Assembly (NCBI RefSeq): GCF_041903755.1
Contig: NZ_JBBWVE010000014.1
Span: forward strand, 62,001 to 126,000
Direction: 5' to 3'
Length of the DNA: 64,000 bases
Source of the DNA: Thiocapsa roseilacustris
GTDB lineage: Bacteria > Pseudomonadota > Gammaproteobacteria > Chromatiales > Chromatiaceae
Part shown: piece by piece, positions 8,577 to 19,013 of the stretch
Layout: each line of letters begins with the position of its first letter
Numbering within the stretch: the stretch's first letter is position 1
The notes under the pieces: generated by a model
The model's database searches: none
What the model was told of the DNA's origin: nothing
The model's input: the letters and a program-made list of their open reading frames with translations, nothing else
Program-made: the position numbers and the translations under genes

Positions 8577-8767
8577 TAAACCGCGTCCCGAGCGAACCCT
8601 GAGCTCGAGTCTGGAATGGCCGTCGGGTGGATCCCTTGAGATACGAGTTGGACGCGGTTTAGAAATAAGCAAGAAAAAGACTTAAACCGCGTTAACGGCG
8701 TTGCTCGTTGGCGCGTGCAAGGCAGCCGGATTGACTCGGAGCGATTCATGTCACACCGAGACGCGGT

Positions 8768-8771
<4 letters not shown>
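8577..8771. repeat. Paired palindrome-ended units (8577-8661 and 8682-8771)
   Basis: Two units, 85 and 90 bp. The first is bounded by TAAACCGCG and CGCGGTTTA, the second by TTAAACCGCG and CGCGGTTTAA. They are separated by a 20 bp AT-rich linker. The second unit supplies the stop codon of rho (8768-8770), and the first abuts the start of the minus-strand gene at 7456-8574. There is no T-run after either hairpin, so neither is an ordinary Rho-independent terminator. Confidence 0.9.
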
Positions 8772-10024
<1,253 letters not shown>

Positions 10025-10240
10025 CACTTTTTTCGTCGGCGGAGGTGAGGGGGTGTTCGGCAACGCCCCGGGGCAGGGCCCGTGTTGCGGGGGAACGCGG
10101 TTGGGGGTGTTCGCTTTACGGGGACGGGGCGCCTTGGCGGCGGCCCCTCGGGAGTGTCGATCGGTGGCCATGGGTGCCGGTGTCGGTTCCGGTCCGCGGG
10201 GCGGCCGGCAGGTTGGACCGGATGCCTTTACCGGTGGCCT

Positions 10241-10567
10241 TTAGAGATTACTGTCGATGAAGGCCGTGAGCTGGGACTTGGACACTGCACCGACCTTGGT
10301 GGCCTCGACCTCGCCTTGACGGAACAGCATCAGGGTCGGGATGCCGCGAATACCGTAACGTGGCGGGGTGTTGGGGTTCTCGTCGATGTTGAGCTTCGCG
10401 ACCTTGATACGGCCGGCGTACTCACCGGCGATCTCGTCGAGTACGGGTGCAATCATCTTGCAGGGTCCGCACCAGTCGGCCCAGTAGTCCACGAGCACGG
10501 GTTCGAGGGATTTCAACACCTCGTCTTCGAATGAATCATCGGTCACATGGACGATGCTATCGCTCAC
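10241..10567 (-). CDS. trxA: Thioredoxin TrxA
   Basis: Cytoplasmic disulfide reductant of 108 residues with the active site WCGPC at about 32-36, cis-proline in IPTLMLF, and the DYWADWCGPCK strand. I chose a GTG start at 10567, because a GGAG sequence lies 8 bases upstream and the resulting protein begins MSDSIVHVTDDSF like E. coli TrxA. The longer ATG frame at 10819 is low complexity and overlaps the rhlB start. It is divergent from rhlB and upstream of rho, as in E. coli. Confidence 0.95.
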   Translation of the reverse strand: MSDSIVHVTDDSFEDEVLKSLEPVLVDYWADWCGPCKMIAPVLDEIAGEYAGRIKVAKLNIDENPNTPPRYGIRGIPTLMLFRQGEVEATKVGAVSKSQLTAFIDSNL

Positions 10568-10690
10568 TGAAGTGATCTCCCATAGGGTGGTTGCGGCGCG
10601 GGCGGTGGTTTCGCTAACACGTTCGGCGGATGACGGCGGAGCGGGGTCGCTGGGGCGCGGCGCGAACGGGTTGTGGAGCGGGTGGGCGAA

Positions 10691-10720
10691 TTGGCGTTGG
10701 TATGTGCCCTTGAGTAAGAT
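10691..10720 (+). promoter_or_regulatory. Candidate sigma-70 promoter for rhlB
   Basis: TTGGCG at 10691-10696 and TAAGAT at 10715-10720, spaced by 18 bases, about 80 bases before the rhlB start in the rhlB-trxA divergent region. This is a sequence match only. Confidence 0.35.
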
Positions 10721-10799
10721 GCTATTTGATCCAAAGCGAAGAGATTTTGCAAGCCTTGCACAATCCGCGAGGCGCGTAGCTCCAGGGACTCCCCAAGTC

Positions 10800-12416
10800 A
10801 TGACCGACAAACACCTCACTCAGACCCGCTTCGACAGCTTCGCGCTCGATCAACGGATCATCGACGGACTCGAAGAGGCGGGCTTCACCCGCTGTACCCC
10901 GATCCAGGAACGAACCCTGCCGATCGCACTGTCGGGACGGGACGTCGCCGGCCAGGCCCAGACCGGTACGGGCAAGACAGCCGCTTTCCTGATCGTGCTG
11001 ATGCAGCGTCTGCTGACCAATTCTGCGCCGCCGTCGGAACGGATCGCGCGTCCGCGTGCGCTTATCCTTGCCCCGACCCGCGAGCTCGCCGTTCAGATTC
11101 ATCGGGATACCGAGCTGCTGGCCAAGCACACAAGCTTGCGCATTGCGGTGGTTTACGGCGGAGCGGGGTATCAAGAACAGCGCGACCAGGTTGCCCGCGG
11201 GATCGACATCCTCATCGGTACACCTGGGCGTCTGATCGACTATTTCAAGCAGAAGGTGTTCGATCTGCAGGCGATCGAGGCGGTCGTGCTCGACGAGGCC
11301 GACCGGATGTTCGACCTCGGATTCATCAAGGATATCCGCTTCCTGCTCCGGCGAATGCCGCCACCTGAGAACCGTCAGGGGCTCCTCTTCTCGGCGACGC
11401 TGTCCTATCGCGTCACCGAGCTTGCCTACGAGCACATGAATCATCCTCAGCTCGTGAAGATCGAAACCGAGACCATCACGGCCGATCGCGTGCGCCAATG
11501 CTGCTACATGACCTCCAACGAGGAGAAGATCGCCTTGTTGCTCGGCTTGGTCCGCGGCTGGGACGATGCGCGCATCATGGTCTTCGTCAACACCAAACGC
11601 GAGGCCGATCGCGTCTGGGGCTTCCTCCAGGGCAACGGGATCAACACCGCGGTGCTCTCCGGCGACGTGCCCCAGAAGAAGCGTCTGAAGCTCCTGAAGG
11701 ACTTCACCGACGGCAAGCTACCGGTGCTGGTCGGCACCGACGTGGCCGCGCGCGGCCTGCACATCCCGGACGTGACCCATGTCGTGAACTACGATCTGCC
11801 CGAGGATCCGGAGGACTATGTTCACCGCATCGGGCGGACCGCGCGTGCCGGTGCTGCCGGGGACGCGATCGGCTTTGTCTGCGAGACCTATGCCTTCTGC
11901 CTGCCGGACATCGAGGCCTTCATCGGCGCGAAGATCCCGGTCGAGCCGGTCGATCCGGCGCTGCTTGCCGAGGTGAATCCGCGCAGCCGGCTGCGCCCGG
12001 ACCGAGAGGATCGGTGCGAGGCGCGGCCGGCACGCTCGCCCCGTGGTGGCGGAGCCGGTGCCGGACGCGGCGAGCGCCGTCCGCGCGCGGGCGGGGAGCG
12101 TCGGTCGCCACCCCGGTCGGAGACGCAGCCGAGGGCGCCGTCCGCGGAGACTCCGGACGAGACCCCTGTCGCGGCACCTCGGAGACAGCCAGAGGTCGCT
12201 GCGCTTACGGATCCGTTGGCGGCGGCCCGCTCGGTGGCGGACCCGTCAGCGGTCAGCGACGCGCCGTTGACCGATAGCCGGGAGGCGGGCGCGCAGGATA
12301 CGGAGACCTCGACAGGTGAGCCGAAGAAGCGGCGTCGGCGGCGTCGGTCCAAGAAACCGAGCGCGGACGTCACGAATCAGCCGACGCCTGCTCCGGCGCC
12401 CGAGCCGGTCGATTGA
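10800..12416 (+). CDS. rhlB: DEAD-box RNA helicase RhlB
   Basis: ATP-dependent RNA helicase; in E. coli RhlB works in the RNA degradosome with RNase E. The protein has 538 residues. The start MTDKHLTQTRFDSFAL resembles E. coli RhlB. Motifs in order: CTPIQ (Q motif), AQTGTGKT (about 53-60), PTRELAVQ, DEADRMFDLGF (about 164), SATLS, and HRIGRTARAG. After about residue 395 comes a ~145-residue tail rich in Arg, Ala, Pro, Gly and Glu ending in an RRRRRRSKK-type basic patch. This is longer than the tail of E. coli RhlB and is probably RNA-binding. The position divergent from trxA-rho confirms RhlB. Confidence 0.94.
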   Translation: MTDKHLTQTRFDSFALDQRIIDGLEEAGFTRCTPIQERTLPIALSGRDVAGQAQTGTGKTAAFLIVLMQRLLTNSAPPSERIARPRALILAPTRELAVQIHRDTELLAKHTSLRIAVVYGGAGYQEQRDQVARGIDILIGTPGRLIDYFKQKVFDLQAIEAVVLDEADRMFDLGFIKDIRFLLRRMPPPENRQGLLFSATLSYRVTELAYEHMNHPQLVKIETETITADRVRQCCYMTSNEEKIALLLGLVRGWDDARIMVFVNTKREADRVWGFLQGNGINTAVLSGDVPQKKRLKLLKDFTDGKLPVLVGTDVAARGLHIPDVTHVVNYDLPEDPEDYVHRIGRTARAGAAGDAIGFVCETYAFCLPDIEAFIGAKIPVEPVDPALLAEVNPRSRLRPDREDRCEARPARSPRGGGAGAGRGERRPRAGGERRSPPRSETQPRAPSAETPDETPVAAPRRQPEVAALTDPLAAARSVADPSAVSDAPLTDSREAGAQDTETSTGEPKKRRRRRRSKKPSADVTNQPTPAPAPEPVD

Positions 12417-12448
12417 GCGGCGAAACCGCGCTTTGTAACCTGTCGGGG

Positions 12449-12529
<81 letters not shown>

Positions 12530-12580
12530 CGCCCGGGTTGTTTTGAACTGTTCCGGTGTGGCCTCTGCGATTCGGCTCGG

Positions 12581-13246
12581 TCAGTCCGAATGCAGACCCG
12601 GAAGCAGATCGCCGAAGTGAGCGATCGCGGGAAAGTCGGCGACCTCTCGTCTCGGACCCTTCGAGTCGGGCTCGACAACGGCCATCAACCAGTGAAACCC
12701 GAAGTCGCGCGCCGCCTGCAAGACCCGCGTGCTGTCGTCAATAAAGAGGGTCCGCTCGACGTCGAAGGGTTCGGTCGCCTGCACGAGCGACCAGAAACCC
12801 GGCGCCTCCTTGGCGATCCGCAGGTCGTGCGAGCAGATAATCCGCTCGAAGTGTCCGCCGAGCCGCGTCCGCGCGAGCTTCAGTGCGAGCGCCTTCTGAT
12901 GGGCGTTGGTGACCAGGACGCGCCGCTTGCCGCGTCGCTTGAGTGCCTCTAGAAACTCAAGCACATGCGGATGGACCGCGATCAGATGCTCGACCTCCTG
13001 CTTGAGCAGGGCGATATCCAGGCCGAGCTCGCGGCTCCAGTGGTCGATGCAGTACCACTCGAGTGTGCCCTCGATATCGCGATAGCGGGCGAGCAGCTCG
13101 GCCTTGGCAGCTTCGGGTGCGAGCCCGCGGGCTTGCGCGTAGCGCTTGGGGACGTGCTCGAGCCAAAAATGATTGTCGAAGTGCAGGTCGAGCAGGGTGC
13201 CGTCCATGTCCAGGAAGACGGTGTCGATACGATGCCAATCGAACAT
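12581..13246 (-). CDS. HAD-family phosphatase, YrfG-like (GMP/IMP nucleotidase)
   Basis: A 221-residue cytoplasmic HAD hydrolase. Motif I is FLDMDGTLLDLHFDN (nucleophile Asp, general acid Asp), motif II LVTNAHQKAL, the motif III lysine is in RIAKEAPGFW, and motif IV is FIDDSTRVL. The HFDNHFWLEHVPKRYA segment in the cap is characteristic of YrfG, a purine-nucleotide 5'-nucleotidase in E. coli. The neighbour nudE, divergent 69 bases away, is the same partner as in E. coli. I used the ATG at 13246; the longer frame runs into nudE antisense. Confidence 0.88.
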   Translation of the reverse strand: MFDWHRIDTVFLDMDGTLLDLHFDNHFWLEHVPKRYAQARGLAPEAAKAELLARYRDIEGTLEWYCIDHWSRELGLDIALLKQEVEHLIAVHPHVLEFLEALKRRGKRRVLVTNAHQKALALKLARTRLGGHFERIICSHDLRIAKEAPGFWSLVQATEPFDVERTLFIDDSTRVLQAARDFGFHWLMAVVEPDSKGPRREVADFPAIAHFGDLLPGLHSD

Positions 13247-13315
13247 GCCATGCCCCTTGTCGACTTGAGTTTCCAGCGTCGCTTCGCAACGACTTGACCC
13301 ATCGGAGTTTCGTTT

Positions 13316-13861
13316 ATGCTTCGCAAACCGAAAATACTGGATCGGCGGATCGTCGCCCAGAGCCGCTTGTTCCGGGTGGAGGAGGTCGATCTGGAGTTTT
13401 CGAACGGCGCGCGCCGCACCTTCGAGCGCGTGCCCGGCGGCACGGATTCGGTCATGATCGTCCCCCTGCTCGACCCCGAGACGGTGCTCCTTATCCGCGA
13501 ATACGGTGCCGGCAGCGACCGCTACGAGCTCGGCCTGCCCAAGGGCGTCGTTGAATCCGGCGAGGATCCCTTGGCCGCCGCGGATCGCGAGATCCAGGAG
13601 GAGATCGGCTATGGTGCGCGTGATCTGCGCATCATCAAACGCGTCTCGCTGGTGCCCGGCTATATCGAGCACCATAGTCTCATCGTGCTGGCGCGCGACC
13701 TCTATCCCAAGTCACTCCCCGGCGATGAGCCCGAGCCGATCGAGGTGGTGCCTTGGAGACTCGACGCGATCGACGCGCTGCTTGCCCGCGAGGACTTCGA
13801 CGAGGCCCGATCGGTGGCGGCCCTGTTCATCGCCTTGCGCATCATCGGCCGCGAGCCCTGA
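13316..13861 (+). CDS. nudE: ADP compounds hydrolase NudE
   Basis: A 181-residue Nudix hydrolase acting on ADP-ribose, NADH, Ap3A and related ADP compounds. The Nudix box is GVVESGEDPLAAADREIQEE plus IGY at about residues 78-100, matching GX5EX7REUXEEXGU. The N-terminal KPKILDRRIVAQSRLF and the C-terminal EVVPWRLDAIDALL region match NudE. Gene order with the YrfG-like phosphatase supports this over generic ADP-ribose pyrophosphatase. Confidence 0.9.
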   Translation: MLRKPKILDRRIVAQSRLFRVEEVDLEFSNGARRTFERVPGGTDSVMIVPLLDPETVLLIREYGAGSDRYELGLPKGVVESGEDPLAAADREIQEEIGYGARDLRIIKRVSLVPGYIEHHSLIVLARDLYPKSLPGDEPEPIEVVPWRLDAIDALLAREDFDEARSVAALFIALRIIGREP

Positions 13862-13915
13862 TCGAGACGGATCCGAACCCGGTGATCCGGTTGCGCCCCG
13901 GACGGCGTTGACGAC

Positions 13916-14108
13916 TGAACCGCGCCCGGTGCGGTATGCGTCGTTTGTTGGATTGGCTTGGCCGCGCCAGCTCCGATAACTGTCGGAGCTAGCACGGTTT
14001 AATGTATTAAAAATGTTAAATTTTAAACCGCGTCTCCACAAAGATCGGAAAAATCCTCGAGCCCGACACAACATGAAAATGACGTGTTTCACTCTGGACG
14101 CGGTTTAA
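13916..14108. repeat. Paired palindrome-ended units (13916-14002 and 14023-14108)
   Basis: The first unit (family A, 87 bp, TGAACCGCG to CACGGTTTAA) is almost the exact reverse complement of the unit at 22643-22730. The second (family B, 86 bp) runs from TTAAACCGCGTC to GACGCGGTTTAA and ends 20 bases before the next gene. The linker is 20 bp of A/T (TGTATTAAAAATGTTAAATT). The first unit also carries an internal CAGCTCCGATA/TGTCGGAGCT palindrome. Nothing else is recognisable in 13862-14128. Confidence 0.92.
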
Positions 14109-14128
14109 ACCCCCAACGGAGATCACGC

Positions 14129-15175
14129 ATGCTGCGCTTGTCCGCCACCTCGGCGATCGTCTTGACACTGGGTCTGCTCACGGGTTCCCCGGCGAGCATC
14201 GACGGCGCGAAGGCCCAAGACACGCCCCCGCCCGATGATTCGGCCTACAGCTTCGACGACTTTCCGCGCGAGGATCTGCTCGAGCATCCGGATTGGTTCA
14301 AGACGGGTTTCCTCGATCTTCCGAGCGACCTCGAAGCGGCGATCGCCGACGACAAACAGGGGCTGATCGTCTATTTCGGCCAGAAACACTGTGCCTACTG
14401 TCACAAGCTCCTGAACGAAAACTTCGGTCTTTCCGATGTCCTCGAGTACACCCAGCGCCATTTCGATCTGGTCGCCATCGACGTCTGGGGTGTGGAGGAG
14501 GTTACGACGATCGACGGCGAGGTGATGACCGAGCGCGAGCTCTCCGTCCGCGAGGACACCAACTTTACCCCCTCCCTGCTCTTCTACGACGCCGAGGGCA
14601 AGCTCGCCCTACGCTTGCGCGGCTATTATCCGCCCTATCAGTTCCGAGCCGCGCTCGAGTATGTCGCCGACGGGCACTATACCCGCGAGACCTTTCGGGA
14701 TTATCTCGCCCGCGGCGAGAACCGGATGGTGTTCGAGCCGGAGGACCTGAACGAGCAGCCCTTCTTCGCGAAGCCTCCGTACAACCTGGATCGACGCTTC
14801 CCGAGCGAACGCCCGCTCGCCGTCTTCTTCGAGCAGGGTGATTGCCATGCCTGCGACGTGTTGCACGGCCAAGCCCTGAGGGAACCCGCGATCACGCGCT
14901 ATTTCGGAAACTTCGACAGCATCCAGCTCGATATGTGGTCCGACACGCCGGTCGTCACGCCCTCCGGCGAGCGCACCACCGCACGCGAGTGGGCCGCCGA
15001 GCTCGGGCTCTTTTACGCCCCGTCGATCCTCTTCTTCGACGAGCGCGGCAAGGAGCTGCTCAGGGTCGACTCGGTGGTGCGTTTCTATCGGCTGCGCAAC
15101 GTCCTGAATTACATCAGCAGCAAGGCGTATCTCACCGAGAGTTTTGGGGAGTGGCGCCTGTCCGAGGCCCTGTGA
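14129..15175 (+). CDS. Exported protein with two thioredoxin-like domains
   Basis: A 348-residue protein with an N-terminal signal peptide (hydrophobic about 6-20, cleavage near AKAQD). Two thioredoxin-fold repeats follow, each with a CXXC: HCAYCHKL at about residue 89-95 and DCHACDVL near 240-246. Each half ends in a cis-Pro motif (TPSLLFYD, APSILFFD) before the last strands. It is likely a periplasmic thiol-disulfide oxidoreductase related to SoxW/thioredoxin_2 proteins; the substrate is unknown. The start at 14129 has a GGAG 6 bases upstream. It sits alone, framed by repeat pairs on both sides. Confidence 0.8.
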   Translation: MLRLSATSAIVLTLGLLTGSPASIDGAKAQDTPPPDDSAYSFDDFPREDLLEHPDWFKTGFLDLPSDLEAAIADDKQGLIVYFGQKHCAYCHKLLNENFGLSDVLEYTQRHFDLVAIDVWGVEEVTTIDGEVMTERELSVREDTNFTPSLLFYDAEGKLALRLRGYYPPYQFRAALEYVADGHYTRETFRDYLARGENRMVFEPEDLNEQPFFAKPPYNLDRRFPSERPLAVFFEQGDCHACDVLHGQALREPAITRYFGNFDSIQLDMWSDTPVVTPSGERTTAREWAAELGLFYAPSILFFDERGKELLRVDSVVRFYRLRNVLNYISSKAYLTESFGEWRLSEAL

Positions 15176-15182
15176 ACCGCCG

Positions 15183-15392
15183 TTGAACCGCGTCCGGCGG
15201 GATATGGACGGTGCGGGGATTGCTTCGGTCTCGTGGATACCGACAGGCGTCCGAGTCGACGGGGTTCAAGATGATAAAAATTTTAAACACTTAAGCCGCG
15301 TCAAGCCTGAGCTCGCTGGTGCCCTCGACGGTGCGGCCCTGAGCCGCACATCGACATGTCGCTCGGACGCGGCTTAATCGGACGCGGCTTAA
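15183..15392. repeat. Paired palindrome-ended units plus extra right end
   Basis: Unit 15183-15269 runs from TTGAACCGCGTC to GACGGGGTTCAA. After a 21 bp AT-rich linker, unit 15291-15377 runs from TTAAGCCGCGTC to GACGCGGCTTAA. The second unit's ends have changed together (A to G on the left, T to C on the right). A duplicated right end, CGGACGCGGCTTAAT, follows at 15379-15392. The rest of 15176-15530 is a leader for pta with no other gene. Confidence 0.9.
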
Positions 15393-15530
15393 TAGGAGGT
15401 CGCGGTCGAGAGCCTTTATCTGGTATTTTTGCGCAGTGCAGCATTCGGGGCGTTCGTCGTGCCGAATCATCCAATCATGCGATCGGGTCGCTCGGCCCCG
15501 TCAAGCCTGTTTCGCGCAAGAGGAAGATCC

Positions 15531-17669
15531 ATGCAAAGCGTCTACATCGCCGGTGCCGGTTCCGGCAGCGGTAAGTCCGTGGTTGTTCTGGGCTTCATGG
15601 AGATGCTCTACGCCATCAATCGGAGGGTGGGGTTTTTCCGCCCGATCGTCTCCAAGGGCGTCGAGCAGGACAACCTGACCACCCTCATCCGCAGTCGTTA
15701 CGACCTACCCTTCTCCCCGGAGATGCTCTACGGCTGTACGGCGGAGACCGCCAGTCATCTGGTTGCGGCCGGTCATTATGACGAGTTGCTCAAGATGATC
15801 TTGAATAAATTCAAGATGCTGGAAGAGAGCTGCGACCTTGTCGTCTGCGCCGGGACCGACTTCGACGGTTTGGTTCCCTCCCTGGAGTTCGACTTCAACG
15901 CCGACCTGGCCAACAACCTCGGCTGCAACGTCGTGGTTGTGGTGAAGGGCTTCGGGCGCAGCCCGGAAGAGGCGCTTGAGGCGCTCTACATGGCCCACGA
16001 GTCGATGCGCAATCGCGGCGGGGATTTTCTCGCGAGCGTCATCAACGGGGTCGACCCCGAGCATGTCGAAACGGTCAAGGCCCGCGCCCGCAAGCTCTTG
16101 CCGGAACGCGAGAACGTCTATGTGCTGCCGCGCCAGGCCGCACTCGGCATGCCCACCGTCGGCGAGATCCGCAAGGCCCTGGACTGCGAGTGTCTCTGCG
16201 GCGACGGCGACGCCATGAATCAGGTCGTCTCCAATTACAAGATCGCGGCGATGGAGGTCCCGGACTTCCTCAGCTACATCGAGGACGGCTGTCTCATCAT
16301 CACCGCCGGCGACCGCTCCGACATTATCCTTGCGAGTCTCGCGGCCGATGTCTCCTCGTCCTTCCCGCGTGTGGCCGGGCTGCTCCTCACCGGCGGGCTG
16401 CAGCCGGCCGAGAATGTCCAGCGTCTGCTCGAGGGCCTGCGCCGCACCAAGGTCTCGATTCTGCGCGTGCCGACCGACACCTTCACCACCGCCATGCGGG
16501 TGAACAGCATCGAGGCGACCATCCTCCCCGGCGACGAGCGCAAGATCGCGGCCGGTCTGGGCGTCTTCGAAGGCCATGTCGACGTCGAGGAGCTGCGCGG
16601 TCGGATCGCGGTGCGACACTCCGACCGCACTACGCCGTTGATGTTCGAGTACGAGTTGATCCGTCGCGCCAAAACGCGTCGTCAGCGCATCGTGCTGCCC
16701 GAGGGCACCGACGAGCGGATCCTGCGAGCGGCGGAGATTCTCACGCTCCGCCAGGTCGTGGATCTCACGCTGCTCGGCGACCCCGAGAAGATCCGCCGCC
16801 GGATCGGCGAGCTCGGACTCAAGCTGGACGGGATCCCGATCATCGACCCGAGCGGCGCCCCGGATCGCGAGCGCTACGCGCAAACCTATTTCGAGCTGCG
16901 CAAGCACAAGTGCATCTCCGAGCAGATGGCGCGCGATGCCTTGGAGGACGTGAGCTATTTCGGCACCATGATGGTCTATGCAGGCGATGCCGACGGTATG
17001 GTCTCGGGTGCTGCGCATACGACTCAGCACACCATCCGACCGGCGTTCGAGATCATCAAGACCAAACCGGGGATAAAGCTCGTTTCCAGTGTCTTCTTCA
17101 TGTGTCTTGCCGATCGGGTCTTGGTCTACGGCGACTGCGCCGTCAACCCGAATCCGACCTCGGAAGACCTCGCCGACATCGCCATCACCTCGGCCGGTAC
17201 GGCCGCCGCCTTCGGGATCGAGCCGAGGGTCGCCATGCTGTCCTACTCGAGCGGCAGCTCGGGAAAGGGCGCCGACGTGGAGCGGGTGCGCGAGGCGGTG
17301 CGGATTGCCCGCGAGCGCCGTCCCGACCTCAAGCTGGAAGGGCCGATCCAGTACGATGCGGCGGTGGACGTCGGGGTGGCGCGCTCGAAGATGCCCGAGA
17401 GCGAGGTGGCCGGCCATGCGACCGTCTTTGTCTTCCCGGATCTCAATACCGGCAACAACACCTACAAGGCAGTGCAGCGCAGCGCCAACGCCGTGGCGAT
17501 CGGCCCGGTGCTGCAGGGTCTGAAGAAGCCCGTCAACGATCTGAGCCGAGGTTGCACCGTGACCGACATCGTCAATACGGTCACGATCACCGCGATCCAG
17601 GCACAGAACGATCACGCACTCGCCTTGGCGCAAGCCGATGCCGATGCCCTCGGCATCGCTCGGGACTGA
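15531..17669 (+). CDS. pta: Phosphate acetyltransferase Pta (long form)
   Basis: Interconverts acetyl-CoA plus phosphate with acetyl phosphate plus CoA. The protein has 712 residues, the long gammaproteobacterial form. The N-terminal P-loop-like AGAGSGSGKSVV (BioD/cobyric-like domain) and a middle DRTGG-type domain (ITAGDRSDI, about 255-360) precede the phosphotransacetylase domain from about residue 370 (MFEYELIRRAKTRRQRIVLPEG). That domain carries VSGAAHTTQHTIRPA and SYSSGSSGKGADV. The ATG at 15531 has AGAGGAAG just upstream. ackA follows 13 bases later. Confidence 0.96.
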   Translation: MQSVYIAGAGSGSGKSVVVLGFMEMLYAINRRVGFFRPIVSKGVEQDNLTTLIRSRYDLPFSPEMLYGCTAETASHLVAAGHYDELLKMILNKFKMLEESCDLVVCAGTDFDGLVPSLEFDFNADLANNLGCNVVVVVKGFGRSPEEALEALYMAHESMRNRGGDFLASVINGVDPEHVETVKARARKLLPERENVYVLPRQAALGMPTVGEIRKALDCECLCGDGDAMNQVVSNYKIAAMEVPDFLSYIEDGCLIITAGDRSDIILASLAADVSSSFPRVAGLLLTGGLQPAENVQRLLEGLRRTKVSILRVPTDTFTTAMRVNSIEATILPGDERKIAAGLGVFEGHVDVEELRGRIAVRHSDRTTPLMFEYELIRRAKTRRQRIVLPEGTDERILRAAEILTLRQVVDLTLLGDPEKIRRRIGELGLKLDGIPIIDPSGAPDRERYAQTYFELRKHKCISEQMARDALEDVSYFGTMMVYAGDADGMVSGAAHTTQHTIRPAFEIIKTKPGIKLVSSVFFMCLADRVLVYGDCAVNPNPTSEDLADIAITSAGTAAAFGIEPRVAMLSYSSGSSGKGADVERVREAVRIARERRPDLKLEGPIQYDAAVDVGVARSKMPESEVAGHATVFVFPDLNTGNNTYKAVQRSANAVAIGPVLQGLKKPVNDLSRGCTVTDIVNTVTITAIQAQNDHALALAQADADALGIARD

Positions 17670-17682
17670 TCAGGAGACTCAG

Positions 17683-18903
17683 GTGAAGGTACTCGTCCTC
17701 AATTCAGGCAGCTCGTCGATCAAATATCAGCTCTTCCGCAGCGAGGATTGGGTTGCGCTCGCCTCGGGCTCGGTGTCGCGCATCGGCGAGCCGGAGGGCG
17801 AGATCAAGGAGGAGTGGTTGGATGCGTCGGGGATCCGGCAATCGGGGCGCGCCCGGGTGCCGATTCCGACCCATCAAGACGGCATCGACCGCATCGTCAA
17901 GGCGCTGCACGAGACCAGGGTCTTGGGCGATGTCTCGGAGCTGGCCGTGATCGGTCATCGCGTCGTCCACGGCGGCGAGCATTTCAAGCGCCCGACCATT
18001 GTCGATGATGCCGTCGCCGAGGCGATTAGGGGCGTGGTCCCCTTGGCGCCGCTGCACAATCCGGCCCATCTCGCCGGTATCGAGGTCGCACGACGGCTCT
18101 TCCCGACGGTCCCCTCGGTTGCGGTCTTCGATACCGCGTTCCATCAGACGATGCCGCGGACCTCGTATCGCTACGCGATCCCGGAGTGGCTGTACCGGGA
18201 GCACAGGATTCGCCGCTACGGATTCCACGGCACCTCGCACTACTACGTTGCCAAGCGCGCTGCCGGCATGCTGGGGCGGCCTTTGGAGACCTGCAACCTG
18301 ATCACGCTGCATCTGGGCAACGGCTCGAGCGCGACTGCGATCCGCGACGGCAAGAGCGTGGATACCTCAATGGGTTTAACGCCGCTGGAGGGTCTCGTCA
18401 TGGGCACGCGCTGCGGCGACATCGATCCGGCCATTCACTTTTATCTCGCCAAAAACCTCGGCATGGATACGGACGCCATCGAGGATCTGCTGAATCGCCA
18501 GAGCGGTCTCTTGGGAATCTGCGGGGTGAACGATATGCGCGAGATCGACCGTCTGGCCGAGGAAGGCAACGACGGCGCCGAGCTTGCCATCGGCATCACG
18601 GCCCATCGGATCAAGAAATACATCGGCGCCTATTATGCCGAGCTCGGCCGGGTCGATGCCGTCGTCTTCACCGGCGGTATCGGCGAGAACTCCGCCGAGA
18701 TCCGCTGTCGCGCCTGCGAGGGGTTGGAGAACCTCGGGATCAAGATGGACGACATCACCAACTATGCCCTCGAAGGGCGCGGCGAGCGCTGTATCACTAC
18801 ACCAGAAAGTGCCGTGCAGGTGCTGGTGATTCCCACCAACGAGGAGCTGGAGATCGCGCAGCAGGCACTCGCCGCCGCCTCGGAAGCCCCGAGCGACGGA
18901 TGA
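17683..18903 (+). CDS. ackA: Acetate kinase AckA
   Basis: Makes ATP and acetate from acetyl phosphate, or the reverse, completing the Pta-AckA pathway of acetate overflow and assimilation. The protein has 406 residues. Motifs: VLNSGSSSIKYQLF at the N-terminus, GHRVVHGGEHF, FDTAFHQTMP, YGFHGTSHYYV, LHLGNGSSA, MGTRCGDIDP and FTGGIGENS. I chose the GTG at 17683 because the protein then begins exactly at MKVLVLNSGSS and a CAGGAG lies 7 bases upstream. Confidence 0.96.
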   Translation: MKVLVLNSGSSSIKYQLFRSEDWVALASGSVSRIGEPEGEIKEEWLDASGIRQSGRARVPIPTHQDGIDRIVKALHETRVLGDVSELAVIGHRVVHGGEHFKRPTIVDDAVAEAIRGVVPLAPLHNPAHLAGIEVARRLFPTVPSVAVFDTAFHQTMPRTSYRYAIPEWLYREHRIRRYGFHGTSHYYVAKRAAGMLGRPLETCNLITLHLGNGSSATAIRDGKSVDTSMGLTPLEGLVMGTRCGDIDPAIHFYLAKNLGMDTDAIEDLLNRQSGLLGICGVNDMREIDRLAEEGNDGAELAIGITAHRIKKYIGAYYAELGRVDAVVFTGGIGENSAEIRCRACEGLENLGIKMDDITNYALEGRGERCITTPESAVQVLVIPTNEELEIAQQALAAASEAPSDG

Positions 18904-19013
18904 GTCTGCCGGCTCGCCGTCGCAGGTTGCATCGGCTGGCGGCCTGGCTCCCTTTCCCGGATAATCGCACGGGCTCGGATACCTAATAACAACGACCGCC
19001 TTAGGAGATGACG

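Noticed and set aside
10028..10171. N-terminal extension of Rho
   Set aside because: The extra 49 residues are a Pro/Arg/Ala-rich, low-complexity stretch, and the standard Rho N-terminus begins exactly at the ATG at 10024.
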